The notes: generated from the letters alone by a model not told the origin. Numbered from the stretch's first letter, positions 34,610 through 44,090 are shown. The stretch: DNA of 63,114 nucleotides from a bacterium (GCA_021777995.1 JAJYCW010000008.1:1-63114), one strand, 5' to 3'. Translations and numbers: made by a program.

Positions 34610-36181
34610 ATGGGCATGAATTCCGAATATGACATTGCTGTACTTGGCGCCGGATTTGGCGGATCCCTGTTTGCCGCATGCGCCGCCGCGATTGGATACT
34701 CGGTTATCCTCGTTGAAAAGCACCATCATCCGCGGTTTGCCATTGGCGAGTCCACTTCGCCGTTAGCCAACCTTGTTCTAGAAGAGATTGCACAGGCGTA
34801 TGATCTCAAGGAGCTTTTGCCCCTCACCAATTACGCTTCGTGGAAGTCTACGGTACCGCATCTACGCTGTGGGCTTAAACGGGGCTTCACTTACTATACC
34901 CATCCGCTGGGTAAGCCGCGTTCTAATGAACGTGATAACGAACTCCTGGTTGCGGCCAGCCCGTGTGATGCAGTCGCTGATATGCACTGGATGCGTGAGG
35001 ATGTAGATCTCTTTTTTTGTAATGTCGCGCGCAGCCGTGGTGTGGACTACCGCGACGATACCAGAACTGAAATTCACGACTACGAACGGGGATGGTGCCT
35101 CACACTGCACACTGCCGCAACGGCTGATAAGGTAACAGCGAAGTTCCTAATTGATGCCGGCGGACCCCGGGGCACCGTTGCCAATTTCCTTAAAATGGGT
35201 GAAGCCTCTTTCCCTACGCTGCCGGAGACGTCCGCCATATACACACATTTCAACGGCGTCGAATTGTGTAATTCAGGTAGTTTACACGGCGCTCCCTACC
35301 CACCAGATTGGGCTGCGGTTCATCACCTGTTCGATGGTGGCTGGATATGGTCACTGCGCTTTGATGATGGGCTGGTTAGTGCCGGCGCGGCGTTGACAAA
35401 ACCGTTCATGAGGAAGTATTTACGGGCCGACCACCCTGATCTACAATGGCAGCAACTGCTAGAGCTGCTGCCGGGTGTACGCAGCCTTTTTTGCAAATCC
35501 GCACCCGCAAGGCCGTTCTGCCATGCGCCCACACTCTCATGGCGTGCGTCTAAGGCCGCAGGCAGGGCCTGGGCGATGCTTCCGTCTGCGGCTGCTAGCA
35601 TTGACCCTCTCTTTAGCACTGGCATACCGCTGACTCTTCTGGGAATTCAGCGCCTTATGGACCAACTAGGATCCTCGGGTTTGGATGCCGATCTTACAGA
35701 TTATTCACGAGTGACTCTAGACGAAGCAGATTGCACCGCGGCACTGGTTGGTGCCTGTTACAAAACTATGGGAAATATGGCCCTGTTTGCCCCGTTAACA
35801 ATGCTCTACTTTGCTGGAGTGTCCTATGCGGAGACAGCCAGACGGACTGGCAGGACAAGGCTTTCCAGTGGATTCATGAGCCTTGATCGTGCGGCGTTCA
35901 GGAGAAACATGCTCGCGATCTTAGGTAATATCGATCGATACTCCGCCACCCCGTCTGACGTATCCCGGCTCTGGTCGGACATCGCTGAGATTATTGCGCA
36001 AATAAACGTTGCCGGCCTGGCGCAGCATGCAAAACACAACTGGTATGGCGTGGACCTTCAGGACATTGTAATCTCAGCAGCAAAGTTGGGCTACTCATCC
36101 CCATCGATAAAACAGCTGCTAACGCATGAGGCCTGGGCCAATGGTTGTGGCGACAATATCGTACAGGAACACGCAGAATGA
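34610..36181 (+). CDS. FAD-dependent halogenase/oxidoreductase-like protein
   Basis: A 523-residue flavoprotein of the tryptophan-halogenase-like group. The FAD Rossmann motif is VLGAGFGGSLFAACAAAIGYSVILVEK; GESTSP corresponds to the GEATIP site of halogenases and related monooxygenases. A GGWIWSLRF segment resembles the GWxW part of the halogenase signature but lacks IP. True halogenase activity is therefore uncertain; it could be a geranylgeranyl-reductase-like or tailoring oxidoreductase. Its stop overlaps the gpsA start (ATGA). Confidence 0.75.
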   Translation: MGMNSEYDIAVLGAGFGGSLFAACAAAIGYSVILVEKHHHPRFAIGESTSPLANLVLEEIAQAYDLKELLPLTNYASWKSTVPHLRCGLKRGFTYYTHPLGKPRSNERDNELLVAASPCDAVADMHWMREDVDLFFCNVARSRGVDYRDDTRTEIHDYERGWCLTLHTAATADKVTAKFLIDAGGPRGTVANFLKMGEASFPTLPETSAIYTHFNGVELCNSGSLHGAPYPPDWAAVHHLFDGGWIWSLRFDDGLVSAGAALTKPFMRKYLRADHPDLQWQQLLELLPGVRSLFCKSAPARPFCHAPTLSWRASKAAGRAWAMLPSAAASIDPLFSTGIPLTLLGIQRLMDQLGSSGLDADLTDYSRVTLDEADCTAALVGACYKTMGNMALFAPLTMLYFAGVSYAETARRTGRTRLSSGFMSLDRAAFRRNMLAILGNIDRYSATPSDVSRLWSDIAEIIAQINVAGLAQHAKHNWYGVDLQDIVISAAKLGYSSPSIKQLLTHEAWANGCGDNIVQEHAE

Positions 36182-37206
36182 CCTCCCCACTTCACGATCC
36201 TCATGCGGCGGTACTCGGTGGTGGCAGTTGGGGAACAGCGCTTTCACTTGTCCTGGCGCAGAACGGATGGCAATGCAGTCTGTGGGCAAGAGATGTCGAA
36301 CTAGCTGAGGATATTGTTCGTAGCCGCGAAAACCGCCGTTATCTGCCCGGCCATGCCTTACCCGAAAGGGTTAACGTCACATCGTCCTTGCCGAACGCGC
36401 TTCATCGGGCCGAAATGGTGATCTGGGCGGTGCCAAGTGATGCTGTCCGGGAGACCGCAGAACTTGCTCAAAACCTACTGCCGCCAGAAACAGTGTTGGT
36501 ATCAGCAGCCAAGGGCCTGGAGGCAGTGTCAGGCCTCAGAATGTCACAAGTTCTTGCCGAAGTATTGCCGGGTTTTAGCCATCACATTGCCGCGCTTTCT
36601 GGACCAAACCTGGCCGTAGAAATCGCTCGTGGTTTACCTGCCGCGGCTGTAGCAGCGTCGCTCTCGTCGTCTGCCAGGCAAACGGTGCAGGGCGCCTTCA
36701 CCAGGATGGACATTCCAACTTTTCGAGTTTACACTAACCACGATATTGTGGGCGTAGAGTTGGGCGGTGCAATTAAGAATGTCATTGCGATAGCAGCGGG
36801 AGTATGTGAAGGCTTGGGTATGGGTGATAATGCCAGAGCTGCCCTGATGACGCGTGGCCTGGCTGAAGCCATGCGGCTTGGTTCAGCAATAGGTGCCGAG
36901 CCCCATACTTTCCTTGGCCTGTCTGGCGTAGGGGACCTAATCGCGACGGCAATTAGCACACTATCTCGCAACTATAGGGTCGGGCTTGCCATTGGCTCTG
37001 GCCGATCCTTAGGCGAAGTGCTGGACGAATTGGGCCAGGTGGCAGAGGGCGTCCCTACTACCAGAGTATTATGGCAGCTTGCAGAAAGATACTCGGTTCC
37101 CATGCCACTCGCGCGAGCACTCTATGGCATCCTGTTCGAGCACCATGAGCCAGGAAAAGCCATGACGCTTCTTCTCCAACGTCCGGCGGGAGCAGAACTC
37201 TCATAG
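36178..37206 (+). CDS. gpsA: NAD(P)-dependent glycerol-3-phosphate dehydrogenase GpsA
   Basis: A 343-residue dehydrogenase from ATG 36178 (MTSPLHDPH), overlapping the previous stop by 4 bases. Rossmann motif AVLGGGSWGTALSLVLAQNG; SAAKGLE; ALSGPNLAVEIARGLPAAAV; catalytic Lys in ELGGAIKNVIAIAAGVCEGLGMGDNARAALMTRGLAE; LSGVGDLIAT. Makes sn-glycerol 3-phosphate for phospholipids. Cotranscribed with the upstream flavoprotein. Confidence 0.95.
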   Translation: MTSPLHDPHAAVLGGGSWGTALSLVLAQNGWQCSLWARDVELAEDIVRSRENRRYLPGHALPERVNVTSSLPNALHRAEMVIWAVPSDAVRETAELAQNLLPPETVLVSAAKGLEAVSGLRMSQVLAEVLPGFSHHIAALSGPNLAVEIARGLPAAAVAASLSSSARQTVQGAFTRMDIPTFRVYTNHDIVGVELGGAIKNVIAIAAGVCEGLGMGDNARAALMTRGLAEAMRLGSAIGAEPHTFLGLSGVGDLIATAISTLSRNYRVGLAIGSGRSLGEVLDELGQVAEGVPTTRVLWQLAERYSVPMPLARALYGILFEHHEPGKAMTLLLQRPAGAELS

Positions 37207-37384
37207 TGCAATGGCGGGTAATTCACATGGTCCTCATATTGCCGCTGACGTTGTGGTGGTAACCTCGTCGGCTGTTGGCCCGCGTACCGCCAGTCGGTAG
37301 CAGACGGACAATTGGACATGTTGACATCTGCGTCTGCTGCACATTCTCCCTGCTACGGGCGGCTTTATATAGCGCCAACTAAGC

Positions 37385-37422
37385 CGAACCGTAGTTTACG
37401 AGTTGGCATCAAGTACGGTTCG
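37385..37422. repeat. Inverted repeat in the gpsA/lprI-like intergenic region
   Basis: CGAACCGTA (37385-37393) pairs with TACGGTTCG (37414-37422), spacer of 20 bases. It lies in the 330 bases between convergent genes (37207-37536), where no gene is supported. It may be a weak transcription stop or an operator. Confidence 0.35.
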
Positions 37423-37536
37423 CGTAAGCTATACCTCATCACCTCGGGGCCCTACCCCTTGGCATATTCACCAGTGCCAAGGGACAGTCAGCCGGTTACT
37501 GCCACTATGCCATGTTACTGCAACGGCACCGTAAGT

Positions 37537-37935
37537 TCAACGTTTTCCGTTACCACTCACTTCATCCCGTTCCTTAATAATTGTTTGAAGTTCCGCTATT
37601 CGCCGATTGGTGAGATCCGTCTGCACCATAGCGAATTCGGTGGGATAAAGACTGCCGCCCTGGTATTGAGAGGCCCGAAACAGCGCATCCTGCGTTCTAA
37701 ATCTGTACCATGTCTGCTGGGATTGTTGAAACAGGGCAAGTTGTGACGTAGAAAGGTGCTTTCTCAGCACCGCAACGCTTGCGTTCAGTTTGCGATTTGC
37801 CTCTATCAGCTTCTGCCCGGCATGTTCGTCCATGCTAAGCTGGGTTTGAGCGTACGCGCTATGCATCCAAAACACACCAGCTGTGCAGGCTAACACGGCT
37901 GCGCAGCGGATGATTGTCCCCCTATTGTGCACCAT
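37537..37935 (-). CDS. Secreted LprI/DUF1311-like protein
   Basis: About 132 residues from ATG 37935 (MVHNRG), preferred because GGGAG sits 7 bases upstream; an ATG at 37950 is an alternative. Signal peptide (IIRCAAVLACTAGVFWMHSAYAQ). The mature part follows the LprI N-terminal-like pattern: LIEANRKLNASVAVLRKHL, QQSQQTWYRFRTQDALF, GGSLYPTEFAMVQTDLTNRRIAELQ. The family includes lysozyme inhibitor-like envelope proteins; function here unknown. It lies 21 bases after aspS in the same direction, so it is probably cotranscribed with it. Confidence 0.75.
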   Translation of the reverse strand: MVHNRGTIIRCAAVLACTAGVFWMHSAYAQTQLSMDEHAGQKLIEANRKLNASVAVLRKHLSTSQLALFQQSQQTWYRFRTQDALFRASQYQGGSLYPTEFAMVQTDLTNRRIAELQTIIKERDEVSGNGKR

Positions 37936-37956
37936 CAAGGTTACTCCCATGTAGCT

Positions 37957-39753
37957 CTATTTGGCTTTTCGGGTGATGGACAGCCCGAGTTCGCGCAGTT
38001 GATCGGCATCCACAGTAGATGGAGCATCCATTAGCGGGTCATACCCTAGTCCCATTTTTGGAAACGCCATTACCTCGCGAATGTTTGGTTCATCCAGCAG
38101 GTTCATGATTAGCCGGTCTATACCTGAGGCGAAGCCTCCATGTGGAGGGGCACCAAACGAGAACGCCTCAAGTATATGCCCAAATCGTTCCTGCTGGCGC
38201 TCGGCATCTATACCGAGCAGATCAAACACTCGTGCCTGTATATCAGCTCGATGTATTCGAATGGACCCAGAGGCAGATTCCTGACCGTTACATACAAGGT
38301 CGTAACAAAGTGCACGCACCTTGCCCGGGTCTGTCTCGAGATATTCCATGTGCTCCGGACGTGGCATCGTAAACGGATGATGTTCGGCGTCCCATCGCTG
38401 TTCATCCTCGTTCCACTGAACCAGCGGAAAATCTGTAACGAAGCAGAATGCAAGCTGAGAAGGATCACGCAAACCACAGCGCCTGCCTATCTCAAGCCGC
38501 AGCCTCGAAAGAACGTTTGCCACGACACTCCGTTTTGCGTCTGCCACTACACAGATGAGGTCACCCGGTTCAGCCTCGCACAAGCGCACAATCTCCAGCA
38601 TCTGTTCAGGTTGAAAAAACTTCGAGAGAGGTGATTTAACTCCCCCGGCACCATCCTCGTTTACGACAATGGTTGCCAAACCGCCAGCCCCAAACTCCTT
38701 GCAGAACGCCGCGAGTTCATCCACCTCTTTTCGACTGAGCGACGCGCCGCCAGGATACCGTACAGCCTTCACTTGACCGCCAGCTTCGAGAACTGACTTA
38801 AATAGGGCAAAGCTCGACGTGCTTGCGATCTCCCCCAGATCCTTCAGCGTAAGTCCAAACCTCAAATCTGGCTTGTCGTTTCCGTAAAGGCTCATGCTCT
38901 CATCGTAAGTCAAACGTGGGAAGGGGTGCTCCACCTTCTTGTCGCACAGCTGCTGCACAACGCCGGCAGTCACTTTCTCGGCGATGGCTAACACATCCTC
39001 CTGCGTAACAAAGGACATCTCCACATCAAGTTGAGTGAACTCTGGCTGGCGATCGGCGCGCTGCGCCTCATCTCTAAAGCAGCGTGCAATCTGGAAGTAC
39101 CTATCGACACCTGCGACCATCAGCAACTGTTTGTACTGTTGGGGCGATTGTGGCAGCGCGTAGAAATGACCCGGTTGCAGGCGGTAGGGCACCAGGTAGT
39201 CACGGGCACCCTCTGGTGTGGATTTGGTAAAGATCGGGGTTTCAATTTCCAGAAAACCCTCGGCGTCCAGTATGTCACGTAGAATCTTTACCGCCCGATG
39301 GCGCATCTGCAGCATCTGGTACATCCGAGATCGTCGCAGATCCAGATAGCGGTACTTAACCCGCAGCGTTTCGTCAACCTGCGTCATTTGCTCTTCATCG
39401 CTCAAAGGAAATGGAAGCGATTTTGCAGAGTTTAAGGTGTCAATCTCAGTGGCAACGACCTCAACGTTGCCCGTTGCGAGTTTTGGGTTCTCGGTTCCTG
39501 GCCGTCGTGCCGCAACCGTACCAAGAACTGCCACAACAAACTCACTTCTTAAACCGTTTGCAATGGGCACAAGTTCCGGATTATGCTGCTTATCGACAAC
39601 TACCTGAATAAGGCCAGTACGATCCCTAAGATCTAGGAACACGAGATCGCCGAACGTGCGAAGTTTATGCACCCAGCCGTTCAGCACAACCTGCTGCCCT
39701 ACGTTGGCTTCCGTCAATACACCGCAAGTTACCGTCCTCTGCCAGTGAATCAC
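37957..39753 (-). CDS. aspS: Aspartyl-tRNA synthetase AspS
   Basis: A 598-residue bacterial-type class II synthetase. The N-terminal OB-fold anticodon-binding domain (VVLNGWVHKLRTFGDLVFLDLRDRTG) is followed by the catalytic core: motif 1 region (FLEIETPIFTKSTPEGARDYLVP), motif 2 (RCFRDEAQRADRQPEFTQLDVEMSF), the bacterial GAD insertion, and motif 3 (GIDRLIMNLLDEPNIREVMAFPK). GTG start at 39753 with AAGGAG upstream. Confidence 0.95.
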   Translation of the reverse strand: MIHWQRTVTCGVLTEANVGQQVVLNGWVHKLRTFGDLVFLDLRDRTGLIQVVVDKQHNPELVPIANGLRSEFVVAVLGTVAARRPGTENPKLATGNVEVVATEIDTLNSAKSLPFPLSDEEQMTQVDETLRVKYRYLDLRRSRMYQMLQMRHRAVKILRDILDAEGFLEIETPIFTKSTPEGARDYLVPYRLQPGHFYALPQSPQQYKQLLMVAGVDRYFQIARCFRDEAQRADRQPEFTQLDVEMSFVTQEDVLAIAEKVTAGVVQQLCDKKVEHPFPRLTYDESMSLYGNDKPDLRFGLTLKDLGEIASTSSFALFKSVLEAGGQVKAVRYPGGASLSRKEVDELAAFCKEFGAGGLATIVVNEDGAGGVKSPLSKFFQPEQMLEIVRLCEAEPGDLICVVADAKRSVVANVLSRLRLEIGRRCGLRDPSQLAFCFVTDFPLVQWNEDEQRWDAEHHPFTMPRPEHMEYLETDPGKVRALCYDLVCNGQESASGSIRIHRADIQARVFDLLGIDAERQQERFGHILEAFSFGAPPHGGFASGIDRLIMNLLDEPNIREVMAFPKMGLGYDPLMDAPSTVDADQLRELGLSITRKAK

Positions 39754-40390
39754 TACACGTCTCCTTGTTGGTTCGCACTATTCAATATAAATAGCCGGAA
39801 TACGAAAATGGCCCGCCAGCAATTAGGCAGCGCCAAAGCACACCGCACGCGGCGATTAAGATGCTCCTAATTGTACCCAACGTAGGACTCGTTGGCATGA
39901 CTAAGCAGTGAAAGCCCCACGAATAACCGTAAAAGTGTTACCTCTAATATGCTGGCGGCGGTATGCTATACGGATATAGTTCAGCGCGCTGGTTGCCTAA
40001 CACCTGGTTAATCGCAGGCCTAACAATGCACAGTTAACAATCAAGCATTTGGGCCTGCATGCTAACAATCTGAGGTTCTAAGACAGTAAGGGTATAATGG
40101 CAGTCAACTACTTTTGCGGCCAATTAATTGCGGTGGCAGAGTGGACTCTGCACGGATTTACTCCGTTGCAAGGTGACTGAAGGACGTAAAAAAAACCAAA
40201 CTCGCGACCTAATCCCTTTTAAGCATGCCGCATACCTATTGAGCACGTGGGTGGTATCAATGAAATCGTGGTCATTGTGCTCGGGAAGTTTATCGCCAAA
40301 CCGAAGGGTTGTGTTGACAACCTTGTAACGTAACAGTGTTTGTTACGCCACATATCCGGTGTTACATCATTAGAAATGGAGAGAACCTAA
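39754..40390. other. Long intergenic region with repeats and a possible leader
   Basis: No gene is supported in these 637 bases. It contains three copies of TAACAAT at 40021-40027, 40035-40041 and 40063-40069 (spacing 14 and 28 bases), a GCAGGCC/GGCCTGC inverted repeat (40014-40020 and 40052-40058) around two of them, a TATAAT at 40093-40098, a GCAGAGT/ACTCTGC hairpin (40136-40151) and a CGTAACA/TGTTACG hairpin (40329-40347). The layout suggests a regulated promoter and a structured leader for the secreted protein gene at 40391. Confidence 0.45.
40093..40098 (+). promoter_or_regulatory. -10 box (TATAAT) upstream of the 139-residue secreted protein
   Basis: A perfect TATAAT, 290 bases before the gene at 40391, with no clear -35. 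It would produce a long leader. The TAACAAT repeats lie 24-72 bases upstream, where an activator could bind. Confidence 0.4.
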
Positions 40391-40810
40391 ATGAAGAGCA
40401 AACTGTATCTCACAATTGCAGCACTATCGCTCACCACAGCATTTGGCTTTTGTAGCACTCCTGCTAAAGCTGAGAAAGGCGACATCGCTGTGGGAGGCGA
40501 GTTCGTAATGCGGATTAGGACCGGCGCTGCAGGGCTCACGCAGGACCAGCGCGTCAACGCGGTGACCGAGCGCCTCGTTCCCATTCTGTCCATGCCGAAC
40601 CTAAGCGCACAGAGTGTCCATGAAATCTATCATCCTAATTCGGTAGAAATATGGGTGGGAAACCACCTTCTGATCACAACCACTCCCGAGGATGCCAAAG
40701 CAAACGGTTTGAAACTTGATCAGCAGGCAAAGTTGTGGGCAGACTCCCTCAAAAAGGTGTTGCCAGAACTCAACGCAAAACCAACAAACAGCGCCACCGC
40801 AGCAAAGTAG
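40391..40810 (+). CDS. Hypothetical secreted protein
   Basis: A 139-residue exported protein. Signal peptide at 1-27 (LYLTIAALSLTTAFGFCSTPAKA). The mature part GDIAVGGEFVMRIRTGAAGLT, DQRVNAVTERLVPIL, VWVGNHLLITTTPEDAKANG is a small alpha/beta domain seen in uncharacterised secreted proteins; I cannot name it. GGAGAG lies upstream of the ATG. Followed by a strong hairpin. Confidence 0.7.
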   Translation: MKSKLYLTIAALSLTTAFGFCSTPAKAEKGDIAVGGEFVMRIRTGAAGLTQDQRVNAVTERLVPILSMPNLSAQSVHEIYHPNSVEIWVGNHLLITTTPEDAKANGLKLDQQAKLWADSLKKVLPELNAKPTNSATAAK

Positions 40811-40820
40811 AGTCGCATAG

Positions 40821-40853
40821 CCATGCGAGCTGCCGTAATGGCAGCTCGCATGG
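40821..40853. terminator. Strong hairpin, likely terminator
   Basis: CCATGCGAGCTGCC (40821-40834) pairs perfectly with GGCAGCTCGCATGG (40840-40853), loop GTAAT. The 14-base GC-rich stem has no T run on the plus strand. It lies between the convergent 139-residue gene and the KTSC gene and may act on both. Confidence 0.6.
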
Positions 40854-40859
40854 TACGCG

Positions 40860-41084
40860 TTAGACTTGCCGGAGCGGTATGGACTGATAAACGTACGCAC
40901 CTTCAACCTTGGAACGGAAATAATCCCCCACGTTTTCAGACTGCATCATCGCAAGATAAACAGACGGTGGAACGCCGATGTACAAGCGTGCGGTCCTGTT
41001 TTCAAGCACTACCTCCAAATCCTGTTTTCGTGCATCATATCCCACTCGCGTCAACAGTGCGTCGTTTATTAGCAGGCGGTCCAA
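40860..41084 (-). CDS. KTSC-domain protein
   Basis: A 74-residue protein of the KTSC family (VGYDARKQDLEVVLENRTARLYIGVPPSVYLAMMQSENVGDYFRSKV). KTSC domains are small single-domain proteins of unknown function, some related to lysyl-tRNA synthetase tails. TTG start with GGAGGAG spanning the preceding gene's stop, so it is translationally coupled to the oxidoreductase. Confidence 0.75.
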   Translation of the reverse strand: MDRLLINDALLTRVGYDARKQDLEVVLENRTARLYIGVPPSVYLAMMQSENVGDYFRSKVEGAYVYQSIPLRQV

Positions 41085-41086
41085 AT

Positions 41087-42154
41087 CTACTCCTCCAATG
41101 CTTTTCTGTTTGGTCCCATATCGCCTCGATCGAGCATCGTAGCAAAGGCGTTACCGCCATAGGAAAGCGGAAGATCAATCCTGCCCCTGTGCAGGCTGCT
41201 GTAGTAAGCAGCAAACCCAACCTCAGCGGCCCGGATTGCATTAGTCGCATTGAGAAAACTAACGTGGCCTGGTTCATCCAGCTGCTTAATCACATCGAGT
41301 GCGGTTAGCTGGTGATCAGAGAGATCTCCCTGAGGTATCTCTACCTCCTCTGCCGGGTTTCCCTTGCTCGAAAACAGGCGGTACTTTCGTTCATTCAACA
41401 CCTCAATGATACCGTCCTGCCCAATAATTCTCTGCGCGCAACCAATGCTAGATGGGGCACCGGTCAACAATACACCCATAACCCCGTTTTTCCATCGATA
41501 CGCTACCATACCCTGGTTCTCGTGACGCTGTCCAAAGATGCGATGTTCAGTATGGCTCTCAATCTGACCAATAACCCACTCTACATCGCACTCGTTGTTA
41601 TAATACTGCAGCATATCAAACCAGTGTGTGCCCCAGTCATAAAGATTCGGGCAATGCGCCTCTATCTGGACTAGCTTACCAATTACCCCACTGTCTAGCA
41701 GCCCCTTGATATGCTGGAACAGCTTAATATGCCTTCTCTGGTGATTGAAGCTCAAAAGCACACCAGCCTCATCGGCAGCAGCCTTCATCAGTTTGGCACC
41801 ATTCCAGGTATCAGACATAGGCTTTTCACTGTGTATCACTTTGATACCTGCCTTTGCACATCCAATGGCTAACTCAGAATGAGCATCCGGCCAGGTGCAG
41901 ATGGAAACAATGTCGATCTGTTGCTGTTGCAGCATTTTCTGGTAATCTGTGTAAGTAACCGCAGTCTGGTTATGATTCTTCAGAAATGCTGCACTGTGCT
42001 CGGGTTCAAGGTCGGCGATAGCGACAAGGTTGACGCGGCCGCTTGAACTGAACGCCGGCCAGTGGGTATTTGCCATACCATATCCAGTTGGGCCAGGCTT
42101 TTCTCTCAGTGGGCCGGTCCCTATAATTGCGTAGTTGTAAATCTTTTGAGGCAT
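41087..42154 (-). CDS. Gfo/Idh/MocA-family oxidoreductase
   Basis: A 355-residue NAD(P)-binding dehydrogenase: IIGTGP N-terminal Rossmann motif, TWPDAHSELAIGCAKAGIKVIHSEKPM (the EKP motif), SFNHQRRH, and a C-terminal substrate domain. Substrate cannot be told. AAAGGA precedes the ATG. It overlaps the ribosome site of the KTSC gene. Confidence 0.88.
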   Translation of the reverse strand: MPQKIYNYAIIGTGPLREKPGPTGYGMANTHWPAFSSSGRVNLVAIADLEPEHSAAFLKNHNQTAVTYTDYQKMLQQQQIDIVSICTWPDAHSELAIGCAKAGIKVIHSEKPMSDTWNGAKLMKAAADEAGVLLSFNHQRRHIKLFQHIKGLLDSGVIGKLVQIEAHCPNLYDWGTHWFDMLQYYNNECDVEWVIGQIESHTEHRIFGQRHENQGMVAYRWKNGVMGVLLTGAPSSIGCAQRIIGQDGIIEVLNERKYRLFSSKGNPAEEVEIPQGDLSDHQLTALDVIKQLDEPGHVSFLNATNAIRAAEVGFAAYYSSLHRGRIDLPLSYGGNAFATMLDRGDMGPNRKALEE

Positions 42155-42294
42155 TGCTGCGTCCTTTGTGAGTGTGAAGTACGTAAGTTATTTTCAGCGA
42201 CCTAACTACTGTTTCCTTCTGCAGGCCACAAATTTGACATGTTGGCAGTACAATCTTCATTCTAACATTGGACTTTGGTGCAGGAGACGGCTCT

Positions 42295-43155
42295 ATGTGG
42301 ACACAAGCGGAGTTAACCTCTCAACTGTGCGCGCTGGGTATCCGGCACGGAGATAGCCTGCTGGTTATTAGCTCACTTCGTTCGCTTGGCGAAATAGGTT
42401 GTGGGGCTTCTGGTGTGCTAAGTGCCCTGTTAGAGGCGGTTGGACCCGGTGGCAATCTGCTGTTCCCGGCGTTCACATTGAGTAATGTGATCGCACCACC
42501 CGAAATTGGTGCCGAAATGTCATTTGCTGACGAGCGGCTAGCTTCCGCCCTTATGACCACATTTGAAGCTGAATTGACGCCCGTGGACACACACCTTGTA
42601 GGAATTCTTCCTGAAATAGCGCGTAGGCATCCGGACGCACACCGTTCGAGGCATCCCCTATACTCCTTTGTTGCACTGGGAGATGATGCAGAATTCTTCG
42701 TTCGTTCCGCACCGCATCACTATCCATTTGGCTCGGAATCACCGTTGGCAAAGCTGTTTCAAAAGGATGGTAGTGTTATTCTGCTGGGAACTGACTACAG
42801 CACGAATATCGCTCTTCACCTTGCCGAAATATGGGCGCGCGTACCCTACACTCGCAGGTCCCAGACCTATCGCTCATCAGCTCAACGCACCTGCGAGATG
42901 ATTGGCGCGCCCGGCTGCCGGGCAGGCTTTGCAAGACTAGAGCCATTAATGGCGAACAGTCGGCTACAACGCAATGGCACTGTGGCCGCTGCTAAATGCC
43001 GACTGTTCGCAATGCGCATGGCCATATCTCTTGCTACAGCGTACCTTGAAGGCGAACCAAGCGGACTGCTATGCCGTAATCCAGAATGCCAGCGCTGCGT
43101 CGCTGCGCGAAAGCTATGTGGCTCGGACAACAGTCAATCGAATGAATTGCAGTAA
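42295..43155 (+). CDS. AAC(3)-like aminoglycoside N-acetyltransferase family protein
   Basis: About 286 residues from ATG 42295 (MWTQAEL), with GGAG upstream; an in-frame TTG at 42268 is less likely. Family segments: VISSLRSLGEIGCGASGVLSALLEAVGPGGNLLFPAFT, HPLYSFVALG and FGSESPLAKLFQ. The C-terminal tail has a CRNPECQRC cysteine cluster that is not typical. Family members acetylate aminoglycosides, but many chromosomal homologues have unknown substrates, so resistance should not be assumed. Confidence 0.8.
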   Translation: MWTQAELTSQLCALGIRHGDSLLVISSLRSLGEIGCGASGVLSALLEAVGPGGNLLFPAFTLSNVIAPPEIGAEMSFADERLASALMTTFEAELTPVDTHLVGILPEIARRHPDAHRSRHPLYSFVALGDDAEFFVRSAPHHYPFGSESPLAKLFQKDGSVILLGTDYSTNIALHLAEIWARVPYTRRSQTYRSSAQRTCEMIGAPGCRAGFARLEPLMANSRLQRNGTVAAAKCRLFAMRMAISLATAYLEGEPSGLLCRNPECQRCVAARKLCGSDNSQSNELQ

Positions 43156-43321
43156 GCTAGCACTTTTTGTAGATCCGAGGCCCCGAGATGAACGATAAAC
43201 ACGCGCAATGATTGGGCATTGACCACCCGATTCGTAGGTTCTTTACGCCGCGATCAGGAGAAACCTGTAAGGTATAATTGGCTATTGATCTGGACTTTGT
43301 GTCACCTGGGAGTAGTCTGCA

Positions 43322-43987
43322 ATGAAGTGCAGGCATTGTGGAGTGAAAAACCCACGTAGGTCCGTTAACTGCAGTGGATGTGGGCTGCCTGTCATCAGTA
43401 AGCGACAGTACTCGCGAAACGCGGGGGATGCTACGGGTTCCCTATGCCGAGTGTGTGGAGTTTCACTTCCTGGTGCACGACTTTGCCCGAACTGCGGCAT
43501 TCCATTTGGAATGGTGCTCGACATACGTGACAGTACACTTTCTTCACTCATTAATGCAAATACCGCAAACGTACAGGTGCGCTGCCCACTCAATGTGGAC
43601 AGACTGCCAGAGGGTGCGGTGACACGCTGGCAGTGGTCTGCTTTCGTCCTTACGTCGGTGTTCAGTGCATTTTGCCAACTATGGTGGTACTGGATCTACT
43701 GCACCCTGTTGAGCATTATATGGCTTGCCGCATTCACAATGCGCGTAGCTAATCCTCATTGGGCGGCTGGCGATGATTGGGTTGGCGGTACGACGATCCT
43801 GACGTTAGCTATCTGGATGGGAATGAAGGCGTTTATAGCTCGCAGGGCTGCCATTCTGGCATGGAAAACTGGCCGTTATCGTGATACAACTCAGTTTAAC
43901 GAAGCTCGCAGGAAGTGGAGCATTGGCGCTACCATTTACGCTTCCATTATCGCCCTTATAATTGCTTTAGTTATCGCGTTTCGCTAG
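43322..43987 (+). CDS. Zinc-ribbon membrane protein
   Basis: A 221-residue protein. The N-terminus has two double-Cys zinc ribbons (CRHCG, CSGCG; then CRVCG, CPNCG). Three hydrophobic segments follow (about residues 112-145, 155-170 and 205-220). Its amphipathic helices and charged loops suggest a DUF2628-like regulatory membrane protein; function unknown. Confidence 0.7.
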   Translation: MKCRHCGVKNPRRSVNCSGCGLPVISKRQYSRNAGDATGSLCRVCGVSLPGARLCPNCGIPFGMVLDIRDSTLSSLINANTANVQVRCPLNVDRLPEGAVTRWQWSAFVLTSVFSAFCQLWWYWIYCTLLSIIWLAAFTMRVANPHWAAGDDWVGGTTILTLAIWMGMKAFIARRAAILAWKTGRYRDTTQFNEARRKWSIGATIYASIIALIIALVIAFR

Positions 43988-44090
43988 ATTGCAATAGTCG
44001 CTTCTACGCGGCTTTTCGCGTGTACTAAGTGAGCTGGCAGGATCATTTAACCTGCTGCCAACGGGTATTGAGAGAAAGGATATCGTTACC

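Noticed and set aside
37312..37746. A 144-residue plus-strand gene
   Set aside because: It overlaps the secreted LprI-like gene on the minus strand, which has a signal peptide and a family match.
40128..40328. A 66-residue gene in the long intergenic region
   Set aside because: No Shine-Dalgarno sequence and no motif; the region is better explained as a promoter and leader.
42295..43155. Aminoglycoside resistance
   Set aside because: The family call is sound, but many chromosomal AAC(3)-like proteins have other substrates and no other resistance context is present.
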